Below are positions 54,882-64,000 of a stretch of DNA of 64,000 nt, one piece after another. The translations under genes were made by a program, and so were the position numbers. This stretch comes from Coniochaeta sp. PMI_546 (taxonomy: Eukaryota; Ascomycota; Sordariomycetes; Coniochaetales; Coniochaetaceae). The notes under the pieces are model-generated. The model ran no database searches. It was not told where the DNA came from and saw only the letters and a list, made by a program, of their open reading frames with translations. The stretch's first letter is position 1, and the number at the start of each line of letters is the position of its first letter. The stretch is from assembly GCA_021432605.1 (NCBI GenBank), contig MU271146.1:2170001-2234000 (forward strand), written 5' to 3'.

Positions 54882-56035
54882 TCATGCAACAACATTCCTA
54901 GAAACACCAGGTTCAATCCCCTCCAGAACGTCCATCAACTCAGCATATACCCTCTGCTGCACCCTCTGGCCCTCCTCAGACCGTACAAACACGCTCGGCT
55001 CACTGACCTGGCAGCTATCCAGATATTTTCCGTGGGTCTCCCCTCCAGCGGCAGCAGCAGACACCAATGTCCGCGAGCCAACCTCTGTCGTCCTGCCAAT
55101 GACCGCCAGGAACGCCCCAACGCCCAGCTTCCCCGGGAACGGCAGGTTGCGAAAGATCTGCGACTTGCAGAAGCCGGGTGTGACGATGTTGAGGATTATG
55201 GGGTTGCTGGCCGATGAGGCTAGCTGAGTGGCCAGCTCCCGGGCGATCAGGGTGAGAAGGAGCTTCGAGGTGTTGTACCTGTCGTCGGACATTGTGTTTG
55301 GGTCTTTGAAGGTGGCGAAGATGTTGGGTTTGGTGCGTTCTAGGAATCTTGCCTATGTGGGATGTCAGCCCTCCTGAGCGGCGTTGGTTTGCATAGGGTA
55401 AGCAGATACACATACGAAATGATGCCCATCCGAAGACACGCACACGATATGCGGGAGGACATTGTACCTCCCCGCCGTGTCCCTCATTTTGGGCAGCAGC
55501 ATAAGCGGAATTAGGAAGGTAGAGATGACATTGACCGCAATCTGTGTCTCAAACCCTCCATCAGTCGCCACAAACTCAGGAACCGCCACGCCAGCGTTGA
55601 GAACGACCACATCCACTCTTTCGAGCCCCTGTGCTCGGCGACAGAACTCCTTCACGCTGTCAAAGGACGTAAGGTCCAAGGACCAGACCTCGACTACTCC
55701 CTTGATACTTGTAGAGGCTTCGATGTCCTGTCTGGCAGCTTCGCCTTTCTCCAAGCTGCGACATCCCAAAATCACCTTGGCTGCTCCAAGACGGACAAAG
55801 TGCCGAGATGCTTCTAGCCCCAGACCAGAGTTGGCGCCTGTAACTATCACCGTCTTGCCGGTGAAGTCATCTGTCGGCTCCGGGAGGGAGCGAAATTGGC
55901 TCTTTAGGAGGTTGCTTATGACGGTCCTATTGTGGTGTCAGTCAATGGTCATTTAGGTTCGGACAGCGCGGCGCTCTCTCACATGTCGCTGAACATGGCA
56001 CTGTGGTATTTGACGAGTTGGATGAATCTAGACAT
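54882..56035 (-). CDS. short-chain dehydrogenase/reductase
   Basis: Three exons (55983-56035, 55416-55926, 54882-55352) give 344 residues, phases consistent. A short N-terminal helix (MSRFIQLVKYHSAMFSDM) precedes the Rossmann fold: TVIVTGANSGLG with the nucleotide-binding glycines, SLDLTSFDSVKEF, VVVLNAGVAVPEF, the Ser-containing strand HIVCVSSDGHHF and the catalytic YNTSK. The C-terminal part has a long helix and ends in EGIEPGVSRNVVA. Arg/Ser after the first strand (GCRSLEKGEA) suggests NADP(H) preference. Proteins of this type reduce or oxidise carbonyl groups, many in secondary metabolism or lipid metabolism; the substrate is unknown. The first intron interrupts the N-terminal helix and the second follows the Ser motif. 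Confidence 0.9.
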
Positions 56036-56517
56036 AGTGACGGTGAAAATCTTGCTGTCTTTATATATCTGAGCTGGTTGGCAGTGTTCGTAGCCATGTT
56101 GGCGGAGTGCCGGTAGTTTGTCCTTGCGCTATGCGGAAATCCGCGACACTGCCATCATGAAACGAGGTCTACGCCGTTTCGAGTGCGCGCCAATCAAATT
56201 ATCTAAAAATTGGGATTTCTTTTAATAACAAATACATAACTCCAGAATCAAAGTTCATTTCGTATTATCTTCAGAAGAGGTTGACAATGTCCACAAGAAA
56301 AGGGCGATAGCACAGTCAGACGACATAAGGCGACATATCCTGTACTCTGGAATCAGTCAAACGCCATTGTAAAGCAAAGCATTAAAGCGTCTTGACAATC
56401 ACTATTATCAACACTGAAGTAGAAACCCAGGCACAGATTAACCTAACTCCCCCCTTTCGTGAGTTTCTCTCTCTCTCTCTCTCTCTCCACATACCCGTAT
56501 ACACGTCACCCTACCAG
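56036..56517. other. intergenic; SDR promoter and phosphatase downstream region, CT microsatellite
   Basis: Contains a CT microsatellite at about 56466-56487, some 30 bases beyond the phosphatase stop. No gene or RNA seen. Confidence 0.6.
56466..56487. repeat. CT dinucleotide microsatellite
   Basis: About eleven CT units in a row, immediately downstream of the acid phosphatase gene (AG on its transcript strand). Confidence 0.9.
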
Positions 56518-58162
56518 TCAAGGTTTAACAACTCCCAACCACGGACTACTCAAATCAGTAAAGAAGCTCGCCCCCTTCACCTTAGTCGGCGCGCCCACAG
56601 CAGTAACATTGCAATTCTCCACAAAGCTCCCCTGCGCAGCCAGCTTATTAGCCACATACACGGCGTAATCCCCCAGCGCGCACGACGACCCCGGTCCGCC
56701 GTTGCAGCCCGGCAACTTGTACACCGCATCATTCAGCCTGAGCCGGACATACGTCTTCCCCCCGCCCGCTCCACCGGTCGCCGACGGCCGCGGCTTGCAC
56801 GTCCTGGTCGCGGACGTCGTTGCTGCGCCGGTGGTTGTCGGGCTCCCGCTGGTGGCAGAACAGTTCAGCCGCTCAAAGGTGAGGGTGCCCCTCATCGTCA
56901 CGAACCGCGAGCCGTGCCACAGCCTGTTGTCGTCCATGTTCGTGGGATCTAACAGTTTCTGCTCGTCGAACAAGCCCGTGGCGGTGAGGAGCTCGATGAG
57001 CTGTCCGTCGTTGAGGAAGCTCATCAGCAAACTTGGAACCGCAAACTCGCCGCCGTCAGCGGCCTTGCCTTTGATACCAGGCCCCTTGACCAGAAGCTTG
57101 ATGAGCGCGTCTAGATACGGCGTCATCATCGTCTGCTGCAGCTTGGTGCCGGGGCCGATGCCGTAGTAATACCTCAAGTCATTGGCGTACTCGTACTGCC
57201 TCAGCTCCTCGTCGGTGAACACGCCGCACCACGGGCTCAGCCGGCCGGTGATCTGGCTCTCGAACCCGCAGAGATAGGGGATCTGCGAGATGTCCGTGTC
57301 GGTCAGCGTCAGGTTACCCGTGATGAGCGCCTGCAGCCGCTTGCGGATGGGCGGGATGTAGACCGCGTTCCACTGGGAGGTGTACGCGGAGCCCTCGCTG
57401 TCGGCGAAGAGGGGACACATGTCGGACGGCGCCAGGGTGTCGCCGACGGCGGCCGGGAAGCCCTTGGAGGTGACGGCGATGACGCTGCCGAGGGTGGCGG
57501 CGTTGTTGCCAATGTAGCCGCGGACGAAGTTCTGGGCGGTCTGCAGGACGCGGGTGTAGTTGTTTGACCATACGGTGAAGGGGTCGCCTTCATTGTAGAG
57601 GTCAGGGTAGCTAGTATGTGTTAGCATTGCACTATTATAATGTGACCAGTTAGCCAATCTTACCGTGTCCGGAGCGTGTAACCCAAATCATACGCCTCCT
57701 TATACCCAGTCGGGCTCTCCATGGCGATTTGCAGAGATGGGTTCGTGAGAACAGTCTTCCACTTAGGGAGGAAGGATAGGCTGCCGCTTGCTGTGTAGCC
57801 ATTGTCCGGGTTGAACCTGGCCTGCATAGCCACCCAGCCCTGATATGCGCCATTATCAGGGTATCTAGAGCCGTGGCGGAGGATGTACGCCGCCTGGTCA
57901 ACGACGCAGCCCTCCGGCACATCGGGGGAGATGTTATATACGTTGGGTCCTGTAGGGGTGAGTCAACACGAGAGGCGCTTGTTCCACGACGAAGTCTGGT
58001 TTTACCTGCGAACCACGGGCTGTTGGCTCCTAGCCACTGGAGCGGACTAGTTGCCGACTCGCTCGCCGGTAGGTTTATGTCTTGAGCGGGAGCCAAGAAC
58101 TGGACAGCCGTCGCTGGTCCAGCGAGAGCAAGCGATAGATGGAGGACTCTAGAGAGGGTCAT
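56518..58162 (-). CDS. secreted histidine acid phosphatase (clade 2, phytase-like)
   Basis: Three exons (58006-58162, 57664-57949, 56518-57610) join to 511 residues. Residues 1-20 (MTLSRVLHLSLALAGPATAV) are a signal peptide. The catalytic motif RHGSRYP is at about 77-83, crossing from YILRHG to the downstream helix. The middle part has the expected alpha domain (SQIPYLCGFESQITGR, WCGVFTDEELRQYEY, YYYGIGPGTKL). The position usually occupied by the proton-donor His-Asp reads MSFLNDGQLIELLTATG, that is, Asn-Asp. A Cys pattern and two or more Asn-x-Thr/Ser sites (NYT, NLT, NVT) fit an extracellular glycoprotein. It should hydrolyse phosphomonoesters, possibly inositol phosphates, outside the cell. 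The Asn for His change might alter activity or be normal in this subfamily. Confidence 0.9.
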
Positions 58163-59052
58163 CTTGACACGTGCTGGTGGTCCAATCCTTCAATCCACGC
58201 GAGATGACGCTTGTCATCGGCGGGATGGACGGCTATATAGAGGATTGTGCGTAAGGTTGTATCACTGGATATTATAGCCTTACAGACCGGCAGGGCTGCG
58301 TGCTGCGGAGGGTCTGCCATGTTCATCTCCATTCCGGGATGCGGGAGTGATACTGGATCCGGACCCAAGAACCCGGTTGCTTGCATCCTTACCCATGTTG
58401 GGTGAGTTTTCTTTCACGATAAGGCTCATTATACAGTGGGTAGAAATGCAGAAACCTATGAGATGCTGACATGACGCCCACGGGCAGCTGAGGGTAACAT
58501 GGGATCGTGTAAGGAACGTGGAAGAGCATCGGTCTATCAATTACCGATAGGAGATAAAATGAATGAACCTTACGCGGTCTGCAAGGCAGGCGCACGTGGA
58601 AGCGCGAGGGATCGTGGTTTGCGTACAACATGTGGATCTGAGGTACCAAGATCGGGGACCGGAGATGAGCCTTTAGATCCCTGTAGAAGTAGTACCTCGC
58701 GTATCAAGATGAGATGCGTGAGTGGGATATGCGACGGAACCGGAGTGTCGCGATTCGTAATCCCTCTTGCAAGGTGGGAGGTGATGCGCATCTTACCCTT
58801 CTACATAGTATGTCGAGTGGACGTGGTGAAGCTCATCACTGTCTGTGAGTACGTACTCATCTATTGGGTAAAGGTACCTAAACATGCCCGCAAGGAGCAT
58901 GACACCCGTTAAGCGACTAGCCCCGCTAAAGCTCCGTTGGAACCACCTGCAACCACCACCTACAACAACCACGGTCTACCAATACAACCTGATCCCTGAC
59001 ATTGAGAGAGACGTCAATGCCAGTGAAGTCGCCATGGCGCCAATGGTCTAAG
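58163..59052. other. divergent promoter region between phosphatase and RAI1
   Basis: Both flanking genes start here and point away from each other. A 137-codon plus frame (58499-58912) has no family features and is probably chance. No repeat or RNA seen. Confidence 0.55.
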
Positions 59053-60683
59053 ATGCCGAAAGGATTCAATATTCATCCAGTCCGCCTCTTTGCAGGACCC
59101 TGCGAGCCGATCAAGCGTCCTAAGGTTTGTAGCATATCCTACCAACAACGTTCAGCACAAAGAAATAGAGCTCCAATGCTCACGGACCCGCTTAAACACA
59201 CGAAGCTCACCATGTCATAGGAGTTCACCTGCTTCTCTTACGATGCTCAACATAAGCTGCACTTGGATGACAGGTCGCTCAAATGGTACTATCCACCCAT
59301 GGTGCTTGGCACCGACTTGTCCAACGGCTTCGAGAAGTTCGACAAGCATGATGACAGTCAAGATGAGCATCTCGACAGCCTCTTGGCGGCCATCATGAAC
59401 CACGAGAAGGAGACCGGGAAGCCCATCGATGCTCATGTGGTCACTTGGAGAGGCATGATGACCAAGGTGAGCATCACAGAGACCGGCTGTGCCAAGATTG
59501 CTGACACTTTGGCAGTTCATGGCTGCCCCTTTTGAAGACCGCGATGGGTAGGCAGTCACTGATGGCAGTCATGCGGATGTCAAGCTAACAGGCGATCGTA
59601 GGTTTGAGATGAACGCAACGCTATATAGGGTGAGCCCCTTCGTACTAGCCTTACGTACAATGCTTGCTAACACCTTCACGTAGGATTGCATGTGAGTATC
59701 ACAGATATACCAGGCTTCACGACCTATACCTTACATGATACAAGCTTTATCGAAGAAAACCATGCATATAAAGTGGCATCTAGAAAGGAGCAAGATGCCC
59801 AACCCTGGAAGGGTCCCATACCACAGGAAGTCATGCAATATTGGGGTAACCTTCCTTCCTTACTTGTAACTCGAACCCATGGACAAGAGCTGACACATCA
59901 CAGGATACAAGTTCGAGACTCTTTCAACCCTACCAGCTCCATGGGGAGAGACATCAAGAGACTACATCGAGAACAGAGACAATCTGGTAGTCAATAACAA
60001 AGAGCAGTACTGCTCCGTGGTCCGCACAGGCATCGGAAATACCATCCTCTGCCTTGGCGGCGAAGTCGATGCCCGTAAGTGTCAACCCTGCCATGCCAAC
60101 TCAATAACCACATCTTTGTGTGCGGCTGACGCAGAGTAGTCTGGGACATCAAACCCCAGGAAAAGGGCAAGCCAATAAATTGGGTCGAGCTCAAGACCTC
60201 GGCCGAGATACGGTCGGATCGCGATATGGACAACTTTGAGCGCAAGCTCATGAAGTTCTGGATCCAGTCATTTCTGCTGGGCGTACCGAAGATCATTGTC
60301 GGGTTCCGGTCTCGGGATGGGAGACTCCTTAAGCTGGAGGAGCTCGAGACGGTCACTATCCCGTACACGGTGCGCCGGCGCGGGAGGGCGGGGTGGGATG
60401 GGAACATTTGTATCAATGCTGCTAGTGCGTTTCTGGAGTGTGAGTGTGTTTCATTTCTCTGAGAGGGTTGAATCTGGAAGCAGCTGAGGGACGAGATGGT
60501 CAACTGACTCATGTGACAGGGCTACGGGGCGTGATCAACGATGAAGGGGTGTGGAGGATAAGGAGGAAGCCGCACTCACCGATCATCGAGGTCTGGAAGG
60601 TTGAGGAGACTGGGCACGGAAAGATCCTGACGGACGATTTCATCAACTGGCGTATCAAGCTTGCGTTGAGTCAGACGGCATAG
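59053..60683 (+). CDS. RAI1: Rai1/DXO-family decapping and pyrophosphohydrolase enzyme
   Basis: Nine exons (59053-59124, 59221-59466, 59516-59547, 59602-59629, 59684-59691, 59745-59845, 59904-60074, 60137-60439, 60520-60683) give 374 residues with every phase consistent. Features are FNIHPVRLFAGPCEPIKRPK at the start, RSLKWYYPPMVLGTDLSNGF, VTWRGMMTK, FEMNATLYRDCIFIEENHA, the metal-binding motif LCLGGEVDA with Glu and Asp, WVELKTSAEI with Glu and Lys, and KFWIQSFLLGVP with the conserved Gln, then WLRGVINDEGVWR. The family removes incomplete 5' caps from RNA and, as Rai1, stabilises the Rat1 exonuclease in nuclear RNA decay and transcription termination. Exon 5 has only 8 bases, encoding most of Asp-Cys-Ile. 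An in-frame ATG at 59017 would add 12 residues; I prefer 59053 for its family-like start. Confidence 0.92.
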
Positions 60684-61096
60684 GTTGTTACGATACCCTG
60701 CGGTGCCGTTTAGTATTTACTGTATAAGTGTGGATTACCTTGCGCCCTGGATGTCCTCAAGTCCTACAAGAGTTTACTGTTGTATTTCTGATACGGATGA
60801 ATTTCTGAGGTAGACTGTGTATATACTGTCGACTCAGGAAACATCACGTATGAAACTGCTCCTCATGTGGTGGTGATGCCCAGGGCTCCACATGACTTTG
60901 CACGTGCTCTGGCCTTGGGGAAGCTCATGTGGGGAAAGCTTCGAACTCCAAATCTCCATTCTCCCAATCGCGGCATTCACCAGAACCGATTCACGCTCAG
61001 ACTTGACCTCAATCCTCTCTTTTCTCCTCCTTGCTGCGTTCCTGCATCCGCCCTCCTAGTATCTGGTGTCATTACCCTCCAGGTTCCGCAGGCCCA
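60684..61096. other. intergenic; RAI1 3' end and FAM210-like promoter
   Basis: No gene or repeat seen. The following gene's frame remains open some 22 codons upstream of its first ATG. Confidence 0.6.
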
Positions 61097-61756
61097 ATGG
61101 CAACCCGCCACCCAATCCTCCACCCCATCCGCACCGCCCTGCGTCCGAGTCGCCGCCGCGCGCAGCACCTCCTCCGTCAGCCAAGCCACCGACCCAGCAG
61201 CACGACTCCCTCCCCCCTCCCCCCGCCCCCCACACAGTCCTCGGACCGCATCTCTAGGATCCTCTCCCGCCTGCCGTCCGGGTTACAGAAATACACATCC
61301 CGTCTGCGCGCGGCACCGGTATCACACGTAACGGCGTTCCTGATCCTACATGAGCTAACGGCGATTGTACCGCTGTTCGCGCTCTTCGGGCTGTTCCACT
61401 ACTACGCAGATGTTGGCCCGGTAGAGGCGTGGATGAGGGGCCACTACGGGACGTATGTGTCTCAGGGAACACAGCGGTTCGAGAAGTATTTCCGCCGCAA
61501 GGGCTGGTTCGGGTTTAGTCAGGAGGACGGGTCAGGGCCAGAGGGGGGAGCAGAAGTGGTAGGGGATGGGAGGAGAGGTGGCGAAGAAAGCACTGATGCG
61601 CAGGCGCAGAAGTACAAGGTCGTGGTCGAGGTGGCTCTGGCGTATGCTATTACAAAGGCCCTTCTGCCCCTGAGAATAGTAGGTAGTGTCTGGGCCACGC
61701 CCTGGTTCGCGAGTGTGTTAGTACGCCTGAGAAAGCTCGTAAGACCCCTACGGTAA
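61097..61756 (+). CDS. FAM210/DUF1279 mitochondrial membrane protein
   Basis: An intronless 219-residue frame. The N-terminal 70 residues are Arg/Pro/Ser-rich and lack acidic residues in the first part (MATRHPILHPIRTALRPSRR), typical of a mitochondrial presequence. The DUF1279 core follows: PVSHVTAFLILHELTAIVPL with FALFGLFHYY as the first membrane segment, a loop with FEKYFRRKGWFGF, an acidic disordered insert, then KVVVEVALAYAITKALLPLR and a second membrane segment near IVGSVWATPWFASVLV. Family members (animal FAM210A/B, yeast Nat2) sit in the inner mitochondrial membrane and are tied to mitochondrial translation and metabolism. The function in this fungus is inferred only. The insert of about 40 residues between the two segments is longer than usual. 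Confidence 0.85.
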   Translation: MATRHPILHPIRTALRPSRRRAQHLLRQPSHRPSSTTPSPLPPPPTQSSDRISRILSRLPSGLQKYTSRLRAAPVSHVTAFLILHELTAIVPLFALFGLFHYYADVGPVEAWMRGHYGTYVSQGTQRFEKYFRRKGWFGFSQEDGSGPEGGAEVVGDGRRGGEESTDAQAQKYKVVVEVALAYAITKALLPLRIVGSVWATPWFASVLVRLRKLVRPLR

Positions 61757-61911
61757 CATCAAAAGCGAAACAGCAAAAAAGCCGGATACAAGCTGTCTTC
61801 AATCGACCATTGCATTGAGAGTCTGATTTCTATGTAATCATTTTATGGGGGCGTGGGTGCACGGCCATTCCAGACCGGCCCGTGTCTCAGCAGGCGGTGA
61901 GAGAAAGCCGC

Positions 61912-63053
61912 TTAAGGCTTCTCGTAGACCCAGTCCTGCTGGGCGCTCTTCCAGCTGACGATCTCGTTGGGGCTGAACCACAGAGCGATCTCCTGCACCT
62001 CGGGATTAGTATCGTTCAATTGCAGTCACCAGAGCTCGGTCAGAGAGCTGCGAGAGGACGAGCACATACCTTCTTCGCGTTCTCAACGGAATCGGAGCCG
62101 TGGCAGACATTGCGGCCAACGTCGATGCTGAAGTCGCCTACACGCCAGGAAAGTCTGTTAGAATTGCTAGGTGTACCCATCATGGGGGGAAAGCCTAGTG
62201 ATGTTCCATGGTGTTGTGGTTGATATAGGAGAGGCAGGGAGTGGTATGAAATGGAACAGGGTTAGGGTTGGATGTGAGCAAAGCTCTGAAGGCTGAAGCT
62301 ATCACTTACCGCGGATGGTGCCAGGGGCAGAGGCGAGGGGGTTGGTGGCACCGAGGAGGACTGTGGCCAGATGTATCAGTATTTTGTCATTTTGTGTTAT
62401 GTCTCTTGTAAGTGACACTCAGGTACTCACCACGACCAGTCTTGACGGCATCACGGCCCTCCCAGACCATGGCGCAGATGGGGCCGCTGTTCATGTCTGT
62501 CGCACCAATCAGCATTGATCCATATCCAAAAGTTGATATACAGACACATACAGTTGACGAGGCCAGCGAAGAAGGGCTTGTCCTTGAGATCGGCATCTAA
62601 AGGCGGTCAGCGGGGTTCGGCTGTTGGGGGATGGATTCGTGGTCAGGCTCGTACAGTGCTTCTCAAGGTGCTCCTTGCCGGGGGTAACGAGCTTGATGGC
62701 AGCAAGCTTGTAGCTATATGTCGGATCAGTCCAATGGTGTTCTTTTGGGCGGTTGGGTATCAGCGATGGGTCTTACCCGCGGTTCTCGAAGCGGGAGATG
62801 ATGGGACCAACGAGTCCACGCTGTGAACGGTATTAGTATGCTGTGAGACAACAAAAAGGCTCTGGAACATGAAGACATACCTGGACGCCGTCGGGCTTGA
62901 TAGCAATGAAGCTGCGAGCTTGTGTTAGCTGAAGTCAAGACTAGACGAAGGTCCACAAGCTGGGCTGAAGCTTTCTGCACAGCTCAGGTGATGGCGGGGT
63001 CGTGGAGGGGCTAGCAAGCTGGAGAGGACTCACGTCTGCTCGGTGGAAGACAT
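61912..63053 (-). CDS. NDK1: nucleoside diphosphate kinase
   Basis: Nine exons (63034-63053, 62881-62911, 62777-62820, 62655-62713, 62552-62596, 62431-62496, 62310-62360, 62070-62137, 61912-61992) join to 154 residues, the standard length, and all phases fit. The product starts MSSTEQTFIAIKPDGVQRGL and contains the active-site block NVCHGSDSVENAKKEI with phospho-acceptor His118, plus ISRFENRGYKLAAIK and IALWFSPNEIVSWKSAQQDW. It transfers phosphate from ATP to other nucleoside diphosphates as a hexamer in the cytosol. Intron density is high for a fungal gene but typical of ndk. The frame continues open without stop for 148 codons upstream of this Met (to an ATG at 63497), so a longer, membrane-anchored form is conceivable; I call the canonical start. 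Confidence 0.95.
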
Positions 63054-63497
63054 GTCGGCGACTGGAATCTGATTGACTGTGTTGTTGGTAGGGAATGAGG
63101 CTTGATTGTTAGGAAAGAGATGGGTGTAGAGGAAGAAGAAGCCAAGCAACAAGAGGGCAGCGATGTTCAATGCGGTCAAGAAATTTCGAGCCCCGCGTTG
63201 GCGGGGTTGCGTGGGGTGGTGCTGCTGCTGCTGGTCGTGCATCATCGAGACCTGATTCGCCAGGTCATTGACCAGTTCATCAGCCAATGCTCCGTTCTGG
63301 TCCTCAAGGACGCTCTGCGGAAAGGCAGCGTTGTTACGCTGGAGCTGTGCATATTGGCGGAGCTTGTTGATGATGTACTCGGAACTGGGCTTCTCTCCAG
63401 TAGGTGCCTGTGCAGGCCGTACTACTTCGTCTGTCGGGTATCGCTCCATGTCTTCTGCTTCAAGAGGCTCACGTCCGTCTGGATCGGCCAATGACAT
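63054..63497 (-). CDS. in-frame upstream coding-like extension of NDK1 with a membrane helix
   Basis: From the ATG at 63497 the frame runs 148 codons without stop into the NDK start. The translated stretch looks like protein, not promoter: a polar acidic start MSLADPDGREPLEAEDMERY, a helical part SSEYIINKLRQYAQLQRNN, ELVNDLANQVSMMHDQQQQ, then a basic segment and a transmembrane helix NIAALLLLGFFFLYTHLF. It ends with a short Asn/Thr-rich linker (NNQASFPTNNTVNQIPVAD). So it could be the N-terminal half of a longer, single-pass NDK isoform with the kinase on the far side of the membrane, or a separate gene whose own 3' end I cannot place. Codon use agrees with the flanking exons. The first 20 bases of NDK exon 1 follow without a splice site in between. 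Confidence 0.5.
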
Positions 63498-64000
63498 CTT
63501 GGAGATCTATGGAGCTCAACAGCTGATTGAAAGATTGGAATCTCTCGCTGTTGTTGATTGTTGACGGCCTCACATCTCGCCTCTCACTTTGCACATTTGC
63601 CCATCTCGCTGGCAGCTGTTTGCATTGATATCCGGCTATCGAGTATATGCGCCAATCGGGTGACGTCAGGGGCCGCTCGGACCACATGCCACGGATAAAG
63701 TCCCCTGGATTGCCCAGCCAAGCAGCCAGAGCTCTGAAAGGGACAACTTGGCCATAGCAGTTGACAACGTCCTGCGTATTGGGACGAAGACATACAGACA
63801 TTATCCCATCACACTGCAATTGGTCATTGTGAAACTTGTTCACTACTCAATGATTCCTTGATGGTTATCAGAGCAACCTAAGCTCCTTTCTTTTCTTCAG
63901 GTGCACGCCTGCGTCATCGGATCGGACAGGAGTAAGATGCGGTCATCAACACAGCTCTTCCAAAGGTGGACGGCGTGGCTGTGTCTCTTCATTACATTCT
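63498..64000. other. right edge; upstream region of the NDK1/long-form gene
   Basis: No gene recognised. A 124-codon minus frame at 63469-63843 overlaps the upstream ORF start and shows no family features. It should contain the promoter. Confidence 0.55.

Noticed and set aside
58499-58912. 137-codon plus frame between phosphatase and RAI1
   Set aside because: No family features, located in a divergent promoter region.

Overview
The window is nuclear DNA of a filamentous ascomycete (Pezizomycotina); I would not name a class. The basis is short GT-AG introns (about 45-175 bases) with CTAAC/CTGAC-like branch sequences, long intergenic spacers, genes on both strands without operons, and a familiar set of ascomycete proteins. 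These include the SamB/Mub1 MYND protein, an Ssh4-type SPRY receptor adaptor, a Rai1/DXO decapping enzyme, TFIIE-alpha, a DUF3140 protein and a Kex2-type/GPI-type cell-surface protein. I see no transposon, rRNA, tRNA or CRISPR array, and no obvious secondary-metabolite cluster.

Layout. 0-9 kb: MAPEG/MGST3-like membrane protein (-), family X DNA polymerase (-), TFIIE-alpha (+), an M50B-like membrane metallopeptidase (+) and a five-exon DUF3140 gene (-) that no single long ORF reveals. 9.9-17.1 kb: a large inositol-polyphosphate 5-phosphatase with proline-rich and propeller-like N-terminal parts (-), a small gene built from three tiny exons plus one normal exon (+), and a four-helix MARVEL-like membrane protein (-). 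17.9-22.4 kb: two secreted products, a Glu/Lys-rich GPI-type wall protein and a seven-exon cysteine-containing secreted protein, both (-). 22.4-27.2 kb is gene-poor. 27.3-40 kb: samB (+), SSH4-like (-), a single-pass membrane protein with a long charged tail (-), a membrane-anchored thioredoxin (+) and a disordered protein ending in a PP1-docking-like motif (-). 42-49 kb: an intronless endonuclease/exonuclease/phosphatase-fold protein (+) and a disordered Pro/Ser/Arg-rich protein (+). 49-53 kb is gene-poor. 53-64 kb is dense: a peroxisomal alpha-methylacyl-CoA racemase (-), a short-chain dehydrogenase (-), a secreted histidine acid phosphatase (-), Rai1 (+), a FAM210/DUF1279 mitochondrial protein (+) and nucleoside diphosphate kinase (-).

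Most genes are housekeeping and functionally unrelated neighbours. Themes that recur are RNA and transcription (TFIIE-alpha, Rai1), endosomal sorting and phosphoinositides (Ssh4-like, 5-phosphatase), and lipid/CoA metabolism (racemase beside an SDR). The points I find most worth a second look are gene-structure ones. The NDK reading frame continues 148 codons upstream through a transmembrane segment. A stop codon is embedded in a perfect splice donor of the 5-phosphatase gene. Rai1 has an 8-base exon, and a DUF4748-like gene has exons of 9, 14 and 26 bases. The thioredoxin carries its membrane anchor on a separate exon. I found no clearly new multi-gene system.
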